In this document: positions 1-5,922 of the stretch, piece by piece
Numbering within the stretch: position 1 is the first letter of the stretch
Layout of the letters: every line of letters starts with the position of its first letter
Assembly (NCBI GenBank): GCA_021158305.1
Contig: JAGGUU010000109.1
Coordinates: forward strand, 1-6,983
DNA length: 6,983 nucleotides
Source of the DNA: Candidatus Bathyarchaeota archaeon
GTDB taxonomy: Archaea > Thermoproteota > Bathyarchaeia > Bathyarchaeales > DTEX01
Direction: 5' to 3'
Translations under genes and position numbers: made by a program
The notes under the pieces: model-generated
The model's database searches: none
Told to the model about the DNA's origin: nothing
The model's input: only the letters and a program-made list of their open reading frames with translations

Positions 1-999
1 CTCTTTTTTAATCGCCCATACAGTTTCAGGTCTCGCTTGGAGAATGAATAGCTTATTCGTCCTCTCATCCAAAGCCCATTCTATATCCATCGGTTTCTTG
101 TAATGCTTCTCTATCATTATAGCGTACTTGGCCAGCTCTCTTATTTGCTCATCAGTCAACACTTGCTTGTCCTGGAGATCCGGTGGAACAGGCTTCTCTT
201 CCGTTCCTCCGGAAGGAAGTCTCACGAGCTGGATGGTTTTCTTTGGTACATTTTTCTTGATTATGGCGAGATCAGATTTTCTGACGATGTATTCGTCCGG
301 GGTTATTTTTCCTTGAACAACGTACTCGCCTAGTCCGTAGCCAGCTTCTATGAGGACGACGCTTCTGTCTCCGTTTGAAACATCGAGGGTGAACATGACT
401 CCGCTTGCTTTACTGTAGACCATAAGCTGAACGGCGGCGCTTAATGCTACTGAAAGATGATCGAATCCTTTCTGAATCCTGTAGAATATTGCTCTATCAG
501 TGAAAAGGCTTGCATAGCACTCCTTCACTTTCTCAACGACTTCCTCAGCGCCTCGCACATTCAGGTAAGTCTCCTGCTGTCCAGCGAAGCTCGCATCTGG
601 AAGATCCTCAGCTGTCGCAGAGCTTCTAACAGCAACGAAAGGATCTTTTTCACCTACCTTTTCAGCCAAGGCATTGTAAGCATCAATTATCTCCTTCTCG
701 AGATCATCCGGCATAGTAGCTGATGCAATCATTTCCCTTATTCTCGCTCCAACGCTTTGAAGCGTCCTAGTATCGTTAGGATCCTTTATCTCGCCCAATA
801 TCTTCGCTATCTTCTCGTCGAGCTTATTTGCTCGCAAATAGTACCTGTAAGCCTCAGCGGTCGTGGCGAAGCCGTAGGGGACTGGAACTCCTGTCCGCCT
901 AGTCATCTCTCCCAAGCTTGCGCTTTTACCTCCGACTATTGGCACATCTTCCATTCCTATCTCGTCGAACCATAGAACAAATTTCTTCTTAGCTGACAA
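1..999 (-). CDS. ppsA: Phosphoenolpyruvate synthase, N-terminal part (cut by window edge)
   Basis: PEP synthase (pyruvate, water dikinase) converts pyruvate and ATP to phosphoenolpyruvate, AMP and phosphate in the cytoplasm, the entry step of gluconeogenesis. The 333 visible codons stay open to base 1 and cover the N-terminal ATP-grasp nucleotide-binding domain. Visible family motifs are GGKSASLGEM (about residues 23-32), VAVRSSATAEDLPDASFAGQ (122-141, the classic PEP-synthase signature), SGVMFT, GLGEYVVQGKITPDE, and LQARPETVW near residue 325. The phosphohistidine swivel domain and the C-terminal PEP/pyruvate barrel lie outside the window. I chose the TTG at 997-999 because it gives the expected start about 20 residues before GGKS and has a GAGGTG ribosome binding site at 1007-1012, 7 bases upstream. 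The start lies inside the end of the L10e gene (11-base overlap), which suggests coupled translation. The identification is very secure; the TTG start is likely. Confidence 0.96.
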   Translation of the reverse strand, partial: MSAKKKFVLWFDEIGMEDVPIVGGKSASLGEMTRRTGVPVPYGFATTAEAYRYYLRANKLDEKIAKILGEIKDPNDTRTLQSVGARIREMIASATMPDDLEKEIIDAYNALAEKVGEKDPFVAVRSSATAEDLPDASFAGQQETYLNVRGAEEVVEKVKECYASLFTDRAIFYRIQKGFDHLSVALSAAVQLMVYSKASGVMFTLDVSNGDRSVVLIEAGYGLGEYVVQGKITPDEYIVRKSDLAIIKKNVPKKTIQLVRLPSGGTEEKPVPPDLQDKQVLTDEQIRELAKYAIMIEKHYKKPMDIEWALDERTNKLFILQARPETVWAIKKE

Positions 1000-1516
1000 C
1001 TGCTTTCACCTCTAAACTTGGTTTTTCTAATTCCTCTATGACTATTCGGCAGGGAGTGGGCAATTTAGCCCCCGCTCTTCTAAGAGCCTCTTTAGCTATT
1101 TCAATATTATTCTTGGTGACGTAAACTTCAGCTATGGGTTGGTCGGGTTCAACCCTAGCTGCTCTTCCAACAGGTTTGCCGAAAGCTTTTCTCATACCGT
1201 CTTGAAGCCTATCGGCATGAGCGCCAAAGATCATCTTATTTTCGCGGAGAACAACATGGGGCAGAAGTAAAATACGTAAGAAAAAGTTCTTTCCGAGCTT
1301 AGTTTGAAGATACCTATTAGCCGCTATCCGGGCGGCTTCTAGAGCATTATGTCTAATCTGAACCCGTTTACGCGAGAGTAGAGATACTCTATGCGTATAA
1401 TCTTCCGACAGTTTTCCCATCGTGAACTTAACTATCTTAGGCTGAGGAGCCCCATGTATATACTCTACTCTCGAATATGGGACTCCTTTTACCCTACGGT
1501 AGTTACGTGCCTTCAT
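989..1516 (-). CDS. rpl10e: Large-subunit ribosomal protein uL16 (L10e, archaeal L16)
   Basis: A 175-residue archaeal/eukaryotic-type L10e, the counterpart of bacterial L16. It binds 23S rRNA near the peptidyl-transferase centre and the A-site tRNA. The N-terminus MKARNYR with GVPYSRVEYI, the basic middle (RKRVQIRHNALEAARIAANR), the loop ending in FGAHADRLQDGMRKAFGKPVG, and the AARV segment after it are all family hallmarks. Length is normal (about 170-180). The ATG start has a strong GGAGGTG site at 1524-1530, 7 bases upstream. The gene follows the dCTP deaminase-like gene by 57 bases in the same direction, and its last codons contain the ribosome binding site and TTG start of ppsA. It is therefore probably co-transcribed with PEP synthase. 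No abnormal features were seen in the protein. Confidence 0.97.
   Translation of the reverse strand: MKARNYRRVKGVPYSRVEYIHGAPQPKIVKFTMGKLSEDYTHRVSLLSRKRVQIRHNALEAARIAANRYLQTKLGKNFFLRILLLPHVVLRENKMIFGAHADRLQDGMRKAFGKPVGRAARVEPDQPIAEVYVTKNNIEIAKEALRRAGAKLPTPCRIVIEELEKPSLEVKAVVS
1007..1012 (-). promoter_or_regulatory. Ribosome binding site for the TTG-started ppsA
   Basis: GAGGTG on the minus strand, 7 bases before the TTG at 997-999. It lies inside the last codons of the L10e gene. It decides the start, since no ATG or GTG is placed suitably for the conserved N-terminus. Confidence 0.7.
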
Positions 1517-1549
1517 CTTTCCACACCTCCTTTATCCAAAGGATGGAGA

Positions 1550-1557
1550 TATTTAAA
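1550..1557 (-). promoter_or_regulatory. Possible TATA box upstream of the L10e gene
   Basis: TTTAAATA on the minus strand between the deaminase-like gene and L10e. A start of transcription about 24 bases downstream would fall near 1530, right at the Shine-Dalgarno sequence. It would either give a very short leader or is a chance AT-rich match, with L10e instead read through from the upstream gene. Confidence 0.4.
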
Positions 1558-1573
1558 TCTTCATTTCTGAGAC

Positions 1574-2095
1574 TTATTCCCTTAATGGCTTTCTCTTAAA
1601 CCATATCTTTGCAAGTTCGTCATAATTGTCGAATACCCTCTTCAATATCGGTATGTAGAACTCTATCTCCTCGTCGGTCATATATTGGAACTGATACTCA
1701 CCCACGTAAGGGGAGGGTTTTCCGATCCTCGTTATAAACTCTATATGTATCAGCGGATCTCCCTTCCTTATAGTTATAGGCTTCCTATCGTTGCTTAGAT
1801 TGACGAGCTCCAGCGCGAGTCTACCCACGAAGCCGCTGTGAACCTTCGCGGCGTTCAGGAAGGATAAGCCAGCACGACCATACTTGCTCTTCGCTGTCAG
1901 GTGCGCTACATATCCCGGAGGAGTAAAGACTATTTCCTTTGAGATCAAATTTCTGTGCTCGAGATAGTTTAGAGTAACTTCCTCCTTCACGGTTAGAACA
2001 TAGCCATCTCCATCTAAAAGGTTCATGTCAAATGGGTAGATGCACTTGTACTTTTCAATTAGTTCCATCAATTTGTCTTTTCCTAGTATGCACAT
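1574..2095 (-). CDS. dCTP deaminase/dUTPase-fold protein, divergent active site
   Basis: Protein of the dCTP deaminase/dUTPase trimer family, which removes or converts dCTP/dUTP in pyrimidine nucleotide supply. I read it as 173 residues from the ATG at 2093-2095, which has GGTGA 5 bases upstream and lies about 25 bases after the expected transcription start. A TTG at 2123-2125 would add 10 residues but falls at the predicted transcription start. Family features are YPFDMNLL (20-27), AKSKYGRAGL (68-77, matching the GRSSLARLGL nucleotide loop), GFVGRLALELVN (88-99) with the expected catalytic-type Glu at 96, and PSPYVGEYQFQY near the C-terminus. The segment corresponding to HRIDPG in E. coli Dcd reads AKVHSG (83-88), so Arg becomes Lys and Asp becomes His. 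Whether it is a deaminase, a dUTPase, both, or a related diphosphatase cannot be decided here. Confidence 0.82.
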   Translation of the reverse strand: MCILGKDKLMELIEKYKCIYPFDMNLLDGDGYVLTVKEEVTLNYLEHRNLISKEIVFTPPGYVAHLTAKSKYGRAGLSFLNAAKVHSGFVGRLALELVNLSNDRKPITIRKGDPLIHIEFITRIGKPSPYVGEYQFQYMTDEEIEFYIPILKRVFDNYDELAKIWFKRKPLRE

Positions 2096-2142
2096 TCCCG
2101 TCACCGATTCTTTTCTCAGCCTCAAAACATAAGGTGCGGTAT

Positions 2143-2150
2143 TATTTAAA
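2143..2150 (-). promoter_or_regulatory. TATA box for the deaminase-like gene
   Basis: TTTAAATA on the minus strand. Initiation about 25 bases downstream would fall near 2120, leaving a leader of about 25 bases with GGTGA before the ATG at 2095. This spacing supports the shorter reading of the gene. Confidence 0.55.
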
Positions 2151-2154
2151 AAAA
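2148..2154 (-). terminator. Oligo-T run, possible terminator of the aldolase transcript
   Basis: Seven consecutive T on the minus strand, about 135 bases after the aldolase stop, preceded by an AT-rich stretch (2207-2240). Archaeal termination commonly uses T-runs without a strong hairpin. It overlaps the TATA box of the next gene, so the T-run may simply be part of that promoter. Confidence 0.3.
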
Positions 2155-2288
2155 TAGCTAATTAAGCAACATATTATTTTAGGCGACTGTCTCCTTTCAC
2201 ACCAGAATAAAGAGATATTCATAATATAAAATTCACAATGTGACTTGAAGACTAATTAAGGGAGGAGAAGATGTAGCCTAAGCGGCCT

Positions 2289-3317
2289 TTACTCTCCTCG
2301 CACGATCTCTATATCGCTTAGTGAATCAACATACTTCTTGTACCATGGCCTCGCTTTTTCCTCGGTTATATCAACTAGTTCATTGAGTCTTTTAACGCCT
2401 GTGGTTAATAGAAACTCGTCCATATCCTCTCTTCCGATAGCTTCCTTCCATATTGCTCTTCCACAGAGGAAGCCCGAAGCTCCATTCTCAACGGCATATT
2501 TGAGGTTCTCTCTGAATTCCTCATAGTCGACTCCGGCGCTTAGAATTACCCATGGAATCTGGCTGGCTTCGTCAAGCTCCTTGCAAGCCTCAGACGGATC
2601 TTGCCCGAGCTCCTCAGCATATTTTAGATTTACTGGAAACTCAGCTTTGAGAACGTCGACACAATATTCAGGCTTCGTCAACTCTCTAGCGGTTTCAATA
2701 ACTATTTCAGGCCTTATCTTCGAGAATTCTTTAGGATCGCGTTTCTTATGTGGGCCTCCCTCAAGAGAGTGAGAGACTGGTTCCAGCAAGAAGGCTATGT
2801 CATACTTTTCACATGCTCTTCCAACAGCCTTAACCATTGATTCCTGATATTTCCTTGTTGGGCTGTCTGGGCGGTAGTAGATTAGCATCTTAACCGCGGC
2901 TGCCCCCCTGTTTTTGATTTTCAAGACTGCTTCTTCAACGTTTAGTCCTCCAAAGATCTGAACTTGAGGTGCAAATTCTCCTTTTCCTCCATATCCACTT
3001 GCCTCTACGCTCATAAGCACGCCTACATCCGCACGTATGTCACATGCCTTAAGAAATTCACGCTCATAGGAGTAGTCTGGATCCACAAGTACGCCGCTTG
3101 CTCTTCCAGGACTCTTCTTTCCGACGAGATTTTTTATTAAAGCCATTTTAGCCTTCTTCATTTGCTCAGGTGTAACACTTCCGGGGTCCTGAGGGTTTAT
3201 CATTCTCTTTAAGGAGCCTCTCTGATCCGTGGCCACTATTGTGAACTGTCCTTGAGAATTAGCAATGTGTATTAGTCCTTCGAATTTACCGTTCGTCATT
3301 ACTCCATTTTTTCTCAT
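2289..3317 (-). CDS. LacD-family class I aldolase (tagatose 1,6-bisphosphate aldolase type)
   Basis: A 342-residue TIM-barrel aldolase of the LacD family (COG3684), which cleaves ketose bisphosphates to dihydroxyacetone phosphate and glyceraldehyde 3-phosphate through a lysine Schiff base. Motifs in order are ATDQRGSLKRMI (29-40), VLVDPDYS (77-84), AVKMLIYYRPD (141-151), LLEPVSHS (178-185), DVLKAEFPVN (221-230) with K224 in the Schiff-base position, WVILSAGVDYEEF (256-268) and CGRAIWKEA (285-293). Length is close to bacterial LacD. The ATG at 3315-3317 has a strong GGAGGGGG site 5 bases upstream and its own TATA box. Family relatives also act on 6-deoxy-6-sulfofructose 1-phosphate (YihT), so the sugar substrate is open. 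No lactose, tagatose or sulfosugar genes are visible nearby. The presence of PEP synthase three genes downstream makes a general glycolytic/gluconeogenic role possible. Fold and chemistry are secure; substrate is not. Confidence 0.9.
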   Translation of the reverse strand: MRKNGVMTNGKFEGLIHIANSQGQFTIVATDQRGSLKRMINPQDPGSVTPEQMKKAKMALIKNLVGKKSPGRASGVLVDPDYSYEREFLKACDIRADVGVLMSVEASGYGGKGEFAPQVQIFGGLNVEEAVLKIKNRGAAAVKMLIYYRPDSPTRKYQESMVKAVGRACEKYDIAFLLEPVSHSLEGGPHKKRDPKEFSKIRPEIVIETARELTKPEYCVDVLKAEFPVNLKYAEELGQDPSEACKELDEASQIPWVILSAGVDYEEFRENLKYAVENGASGFLCGRAIWKEAIGREDMDEFLLTTGVKRLNELVDITEEKARPWYKKYVDSLSDIEIVRGE

Positions 3318-3342
3318 AAATACCCCCTCCTATGTTATGTGC

Positions 3343-3355
3343 AAAAAATAAAAAA
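3343..3355 (-). terminator. Double T-run, probable terminator of the upstream unknown gene
   Basis: Reads T6-A-T6 on the minus strand, about 70-85 bases after the stop of the gene at 3427. It coincides with the predicted transcription start of the aldolase, so the terminator of one gene and the initiation region of the next are stacked. Confidence 0.45.
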
Positions 3356-3367
3356 CGTAGATCTATC

Positions 3368-3375
3368 ATTTAAAT
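3368..3375 (-). promoter_or_regulatory. TATA box for the aldolase gene
   Basis: ATTTAAAT, a palindromic TATA-like element about 50 bases before the aldolase ATG. Initiation about 25 bases downstream (near 3346) would give a leader of roughly 28 bases containing the strong Shine-Dalgarno sequence. Confidence 0.55.
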
Positions 3376-3426
3376 TTTTGCTGAAAACAGTGTGTGAGCA
3401 AGTTCATACCTGATGACCTGCCTTTT

Positions 3427-4074
3427 TTATCTTAATGAGTTCTCTATTCTAACGCTCTGCTCCCATATCTCCTTTCGGGCAAAGTAGTAATCGTACCTCT
3501 TTACAAGATCTATGAATCTTTCGATACTGTATACGGTGAAGTGGAAGTGCCTGTTTTCGACATGTTCGTGAATCTCAAGATCACGGGTCTCTTCGGGAGT
3601 TAGCTCCTTCATTAATTTCTCTGAGAGCCCAGTCTCCACAGGGATCTCCACTCCGTATCCAGGCATTCCCTTCTTTGAAACCATAGCCCTAACTGTCCAT
3701 CTATCCTCTCCAATAACCAGAACCATGTATATTGTGAAGTCATTAATCCTTTTCTTCCAGAGCCCGTGATCTTGATACTCCCATTCTTTCTCGAGCTCTT
3801 TCACGGAATATATGAAGTCGTTTATCTCATCTCGCGTAAATGTCTCATTGATCGTTAATTTAGGAGGCATAAATATTCCGGGATGCATAGCTTTTAGGAT
3901 TAAGAGCTTCGACAGCTGATTTTGCCTCGTAATATAAACATAGAAAAGGGTGCCTTCTTCAGATACTCTTCGGGTCATCATTGAGCTGAAGTTTCTCTTA
4001 CTGAAGTCTATGAAGAATGGCGGAACTTCAAGCGTAAGGTGTTTTCTCCCAAGCCTAAAGTACACTTTCTTCAT
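3427..4074 (-). CDS. Conserved-looking hypothetical protein with His-rich HxHx4HxH motif
   Basis: I do not recognise this 215-residue soluble protein. It has no signal peptide or membrane segment, no cysteines, and alternating charged and aromatic stretches typical of a mixed alpha/beta thermophile protein. The clearest feature is H169-E-H171-V-E-N-R-H176-F-H178, an HxHx4HxH cluster flanked by acidic residues (TPEETRDLEIHEH), which could bind a metal. I chose the ATG at 4072-4074 because GAGGT lies 7 bases upstream. An in-frame ATG at 4102-4104 would add 10 residues but lies at the predicted transcription start. The frame stays open to 4350, but that part is antisense to the kinase P-loop. 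Upstream and divergent lies the P-loop kinase gene; downstream is the aldolase with its own promoter, so this is probably a single-gene transcript. Coding is likely because of its length, promoter and ribosome binding site. Confidence 0.72.
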   Translation of the reverse strand: MKKVYFRLGRKHLTLEVPPFFIDFSKRNFSSMMTRRVSEEGTLFYVYITRQNQLSKLLILKAMHPGIFMPPKLTINETFTRDEINDFIYSVKELEKEWEYQDHGLWKKRINDFTIYMVLVIGEDRWTVRAMVSKKGMPGYGVEIPVETGLSEKLMKELTPEETRDLEIHEHVENRHFHFTVYSIERFIDLVKRYDYYFARKEIWEQSVRIENSLR

Positions 4075-4122
4075 TATATCGACCTCGAGGGATAATTCAT
4101 TCATCCCTAATCTATTGTTGAT

Positions 4123-4132
4123 GCTATATGTG
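4123..4132 (-). promoter_or_regulatory. TATA-like element for the unknown minus-strand gene
   Basis: CACATATAGC on the minus strand in the 115-base divergent gap. Initiation about 25 bases downstream would be near 4102, giving a leader of about 28 bases containing GAGGT before the ATG at 4074. Confidence 0.4.
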
Positions 4133-4154
4133 TTTCGCTTAGGGCGAAGCAAAG

Positions 4155-4162
4155 ATATAAAG
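4155..4162 (+). promoter_or_regulatory. TATA box for the P-loop kinase, giving a nearly leaderless mRNA
   Basis: ATATAAAG, centred about 31 bases before the kinase ATG at 4190. Initiation about 25 bases downstream gives a leader of only about 7 bases, and no Shine-Dalgarno sequence precedes the ATG. Both facts fit leaderless translation, which is common in archaea. Confidence 0.5.
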
Positions 4163-4189
4163 TGGCCATCATACATTATCTTGTTAGAA

Positions 4190-4870
4190 ATGCTCATAGT
4201 TATCTGCGGCCTTCCAGCAACTGGAAAAAGCACACTTGCAAAACATCTTGCTATCGATTTAGGCGGAGAAATTCTTAGAACAGATATTATAAGAAGGGAA
4301 TTATTCAAAGATGCTTCTCTTGAGGAAGTTTTAGAGTCGAAGGATCCCATGCAGTATGATCTTGAGAGAATATTTGATAGACAGGAGGTTATACCGGAGA
4401 AGTATCAGCGCATGATTTGGAAGCAGAAGGAGATGGTTTATGATGAGCTTCTCAAGCGGGTTGAGAGATTATTAAAGAAGGGAGCAAACGTAATTCTCGA
4501 TGGAACATTCTATAAGAGGAATCTTAGGAATAGGATATACTCCTTATCTAGGAGAATGAAAACTCGTACGTACTTGATTGAGTGTAGATGTTCAGAGACA
4601 GCTATTAAGAAAAGAGTTGCTGGAAGGCGAAAGATTAGAGATAAAGCATCAAATGTGGATAAGATGCAGATTTACTACATCGTGAAAAGGGCTTATGAAT
4701 CCCCGCTCTCAGATCCTGTTCCAATAATTCTTTTTGACACGTTCCAGGAGAAGTTTGAGATTAGAAACAGCGAACTCGGAGGAGAAGACCTTCACCGAAT
4801 AGTCGAGTCTATTGAAAAGTTTGTTCAAAGATTCTCTACATCTGCTCCGCATACTCTCTACTCATTTTAA
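4190..4870 (+). CDS. Small P-loop kinase (COG0645-type AAA kinase)
   Basis: A 226-residue P-loop NTPase of the predicted kinase group COG0645, related to zeta-toxin, gluconate and chloramphenicol kinases. The Walker A loop is GLPATGKST (residues 7-15), followed by RTDIIRRELF (30-39, with the TD/SD substrate-side motif), ANVILDGTF (99-107, the Walker B-like strand with D104) and an arginine-rich lid (KKRVAGRRKIR, 140-150). The ATG at 4190 places the first beta strand immediately at the N-terminus, as is usual; the open frame before it is only antisense to the neighbouring gene. In many bacteria this domain is fused C-terminal to an aminoglycoside-phosphotransferase-like domain. Here that partner is the separate convergent gene, and the two coding regions share 35 bases at their 3' ends. 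Phosphate acceptor unknown. Family assignment is secure; function is not. Confidence 0.9.
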   Translation: MLIVICGLPATGKSTLAKHLAIDLGGEILRTDIIRRELFKDASLEEVLESKDPMQYDLERIFDRQEVIPEKYQRMIWKQKEMVYDELLKRVERLLKKGANVILDGTFYKRNLRNRIYSLSRRMKTRTYLIECRCSETAIKKRVAGRRKIRDKASNVDKMQIYYIVKRAYESPLSDPVPIILFDTFQEKFEIRNSELGGEDLHRIVESIEKFVQRFSTSAPHTLYSF

Positions 4871-5849
4871 AGTATCTTTCAGCAGTCCTCGCAGATTCCT
4901 CTTTTTCCTCGCCAGATATGTTTGGATCATTCATCTTAAAACTGGTCACCTTGCCCCTCACGTAGGCTCTATAACATTTATAGAACGGCAAAACCTCCGA
5001 GAAATCTTCTTTTTCACCACTGTATTCTAGATACCTGTTTAGGAGTATGTCGGAGAGATCATTTCTCCCGAGAAATTCGAGATCCATAAGCAGAAAGGCA
5101 ACATCTGAAGCTATGTCTGAGTATCTGAATCGTTTATTAAATTCTATAGCGTCATATATGTAAATCTTATCATCGGTGATGAATATGTTTCCAGAGTGGA
5201 GATCGCCGTGACATTCTCTTATTTTTCCTTCTTTTATCCTAAGCTCAAAAAGATCTTTCCTGCTCTTCAAAAAACTTCTAATCACATCGCGGATGAAGTA
5301 GAAATCTTCTTGACGTATCGTCTTCCCGATGAAGCTTCTGGTCTGGCTAAAGTTTTCATCCCAGTTGAACTTCACAATATCAATAGATCCATACTTTTCA
5401 ATCTCTTTGTTCGTCTCCGCTTTTTTGTGGAAATCCGAGAGTATCTTAGCTATCTCATCAATAACGCTTGAGGTGACTTTTCCCTTCTTTAGAAGCTCAG
5501 ACATTAATGCCTCTTGAGGTAGCTCCTTCATCTTCACGGTATACTCCACAATATCCCCGGAGCCATTGACTTTTATGGAACCCTTAAAAGAGGTTATTGG
5601 AAAAACCCCTAGATACATATCTTCGCATAATCTCCTATTCAGACGAACTTCCTCTTCGCAGTAGAACTTTCTTTTATCAAGTGTTGTGAAATCTAGAAAG
5701 CCAAAATTCACGGGCTTCTTGATCTTGTATGCAAATCGTCCAGTTAGAAATATGTAAGAAATATGAGTCTGGAGCATCTTCACATATAGAACTTCCTCAT
5801 CGTATGCCTCTGGTCTCTTTAAGGCATCTATAACGGCTTTCTGCAGCAT
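4836..5849 (-). CDS. Aminoglycoside phosphotransferase-fold protein (COG2187)
   Basis: A 337-residue protein of the COG2187 branch of the aminoglycoside phosphotransferase/choline-kinase fold. Its N-terminus carries the strongly conserved block THISYIFLTGRFAYKIKKPV (28-47) followed by FGFLDFTTLDKR and FYCEEEVRLNRRL, with the YKIKK lysines at the beta-3 ATP-contact position. The catalytic loop is CHGDLHSGNI (213-222, D216), and YDAIEFN (232-238, D233) takes the metal-binding DFG-like place, followed by ASDVAFLLMDLE (247-258). The fold predicts ATP-dependent phosphorylation of a small molecule, but I know of no proven substrate; antibiotic resistance should not be assumed. The ATG start has only a weak AGGA 3 bases upstream and a TATA element about 50 bases upstream. 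The 3' end overlaps the convergent kinase gene by 35 bases. Bacterial relatives commonly carry the kinase domain at their C-terminus; this protein ends before it. Confidence 0.92.
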   Translation of the reverse strand: MLQKAVIDALKRPEAYDEEVLYVKMLQTHISYIFLTGRFAYKIKKPVNFGFLDFTTLDKRKFYCEEEVRLNRRLCEDMYLGVFPITSFKGSIKVNGSGDIVEYTVKMKELPQEALMSELLKKGKVTSSVIDEIAKILSDFHKKAETNKEIEKYGSIDIVKFNWDENFSQTRSFIGKTIRQEDFYFIRDVIRSFLKSRKDLFELRIKEGKIRECHGDLHSGNIFITDDKIYIYDAIEFNKRFRYSDIASDVAFLLMDLEFLGRNDLSDILLNRYLEYSGEKEDFSEVLPFYKCYRAYVRGKVTSFKMNDPNISGEEKEESARTAERYFKMSREYAEQM

Positions 5850-5896
5850 GTATCCTACACCAAGAGATTCCTTTAACTAAATTGTTGAGAATAGAA

Positions 5897-5903
5897 TAAT
5901 ATA
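5897..5903 (-). promoter_or_regulatory. TATA-like element for the COG2187 gene
   Basis: TATATTA on the minus strand in the 73-base gap after the PadR gene. Initiation about 25 bases downstream would be near 5874, giving a leader of about 25 bases. It suggests a transcript independent of padR, though read-through is possible. Confidence 0.4.
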
Positions 5904-5922
5904 GTCATCACTAAATCTACAG

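Noticed and set aside
103..975. Several plus-strand open frames of 60-90 codons
   Set aside because: They run antisense to the well-conserved PEP synthase reading frame and have no motifs or convincing ribosome binding sites.
2157..2262. Related CTAATTAAG strings at 2158 and 2252 as a possible repeat or attachment site
   Set aside because: They are short, AT-rich and not flanked by further identity; chance is a sufficient explanation.
3411..3440. CTGATGA resembling a C box of a C/D guide RNA
   Set aside because: The first base is C rather than a purine, no CTGA D box follows at the right distance, and the site runs into the end of a coding region.
3950..4189. Extension of the plus-strand kinase to an upstream start at 3950
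   Set aside because: This stretch is antisense to the unknown protein and has no kinase similarity; the first beta strand and P-loop begin right after the ATG at 4190, which has a TATA box at the proper distance.
4075..4350. Extension of the unknown minus-strand gene up to 4350, giving a 307-residue protein
   Set aside because: The extra N-terminal part is antisense to the Walker A region of the kinase, and a TATA element plus ribosome binding site point to the start at 4074.
4836..5849. Reading the COG2187 protein as an antibiotic-resistance gene
   Set aside because: Only the fold is shared with aminoglycoside phosphotransferases; the conserved blocks belong to a distinct branch with no resistance role known to me, and there is no mobile-element context.
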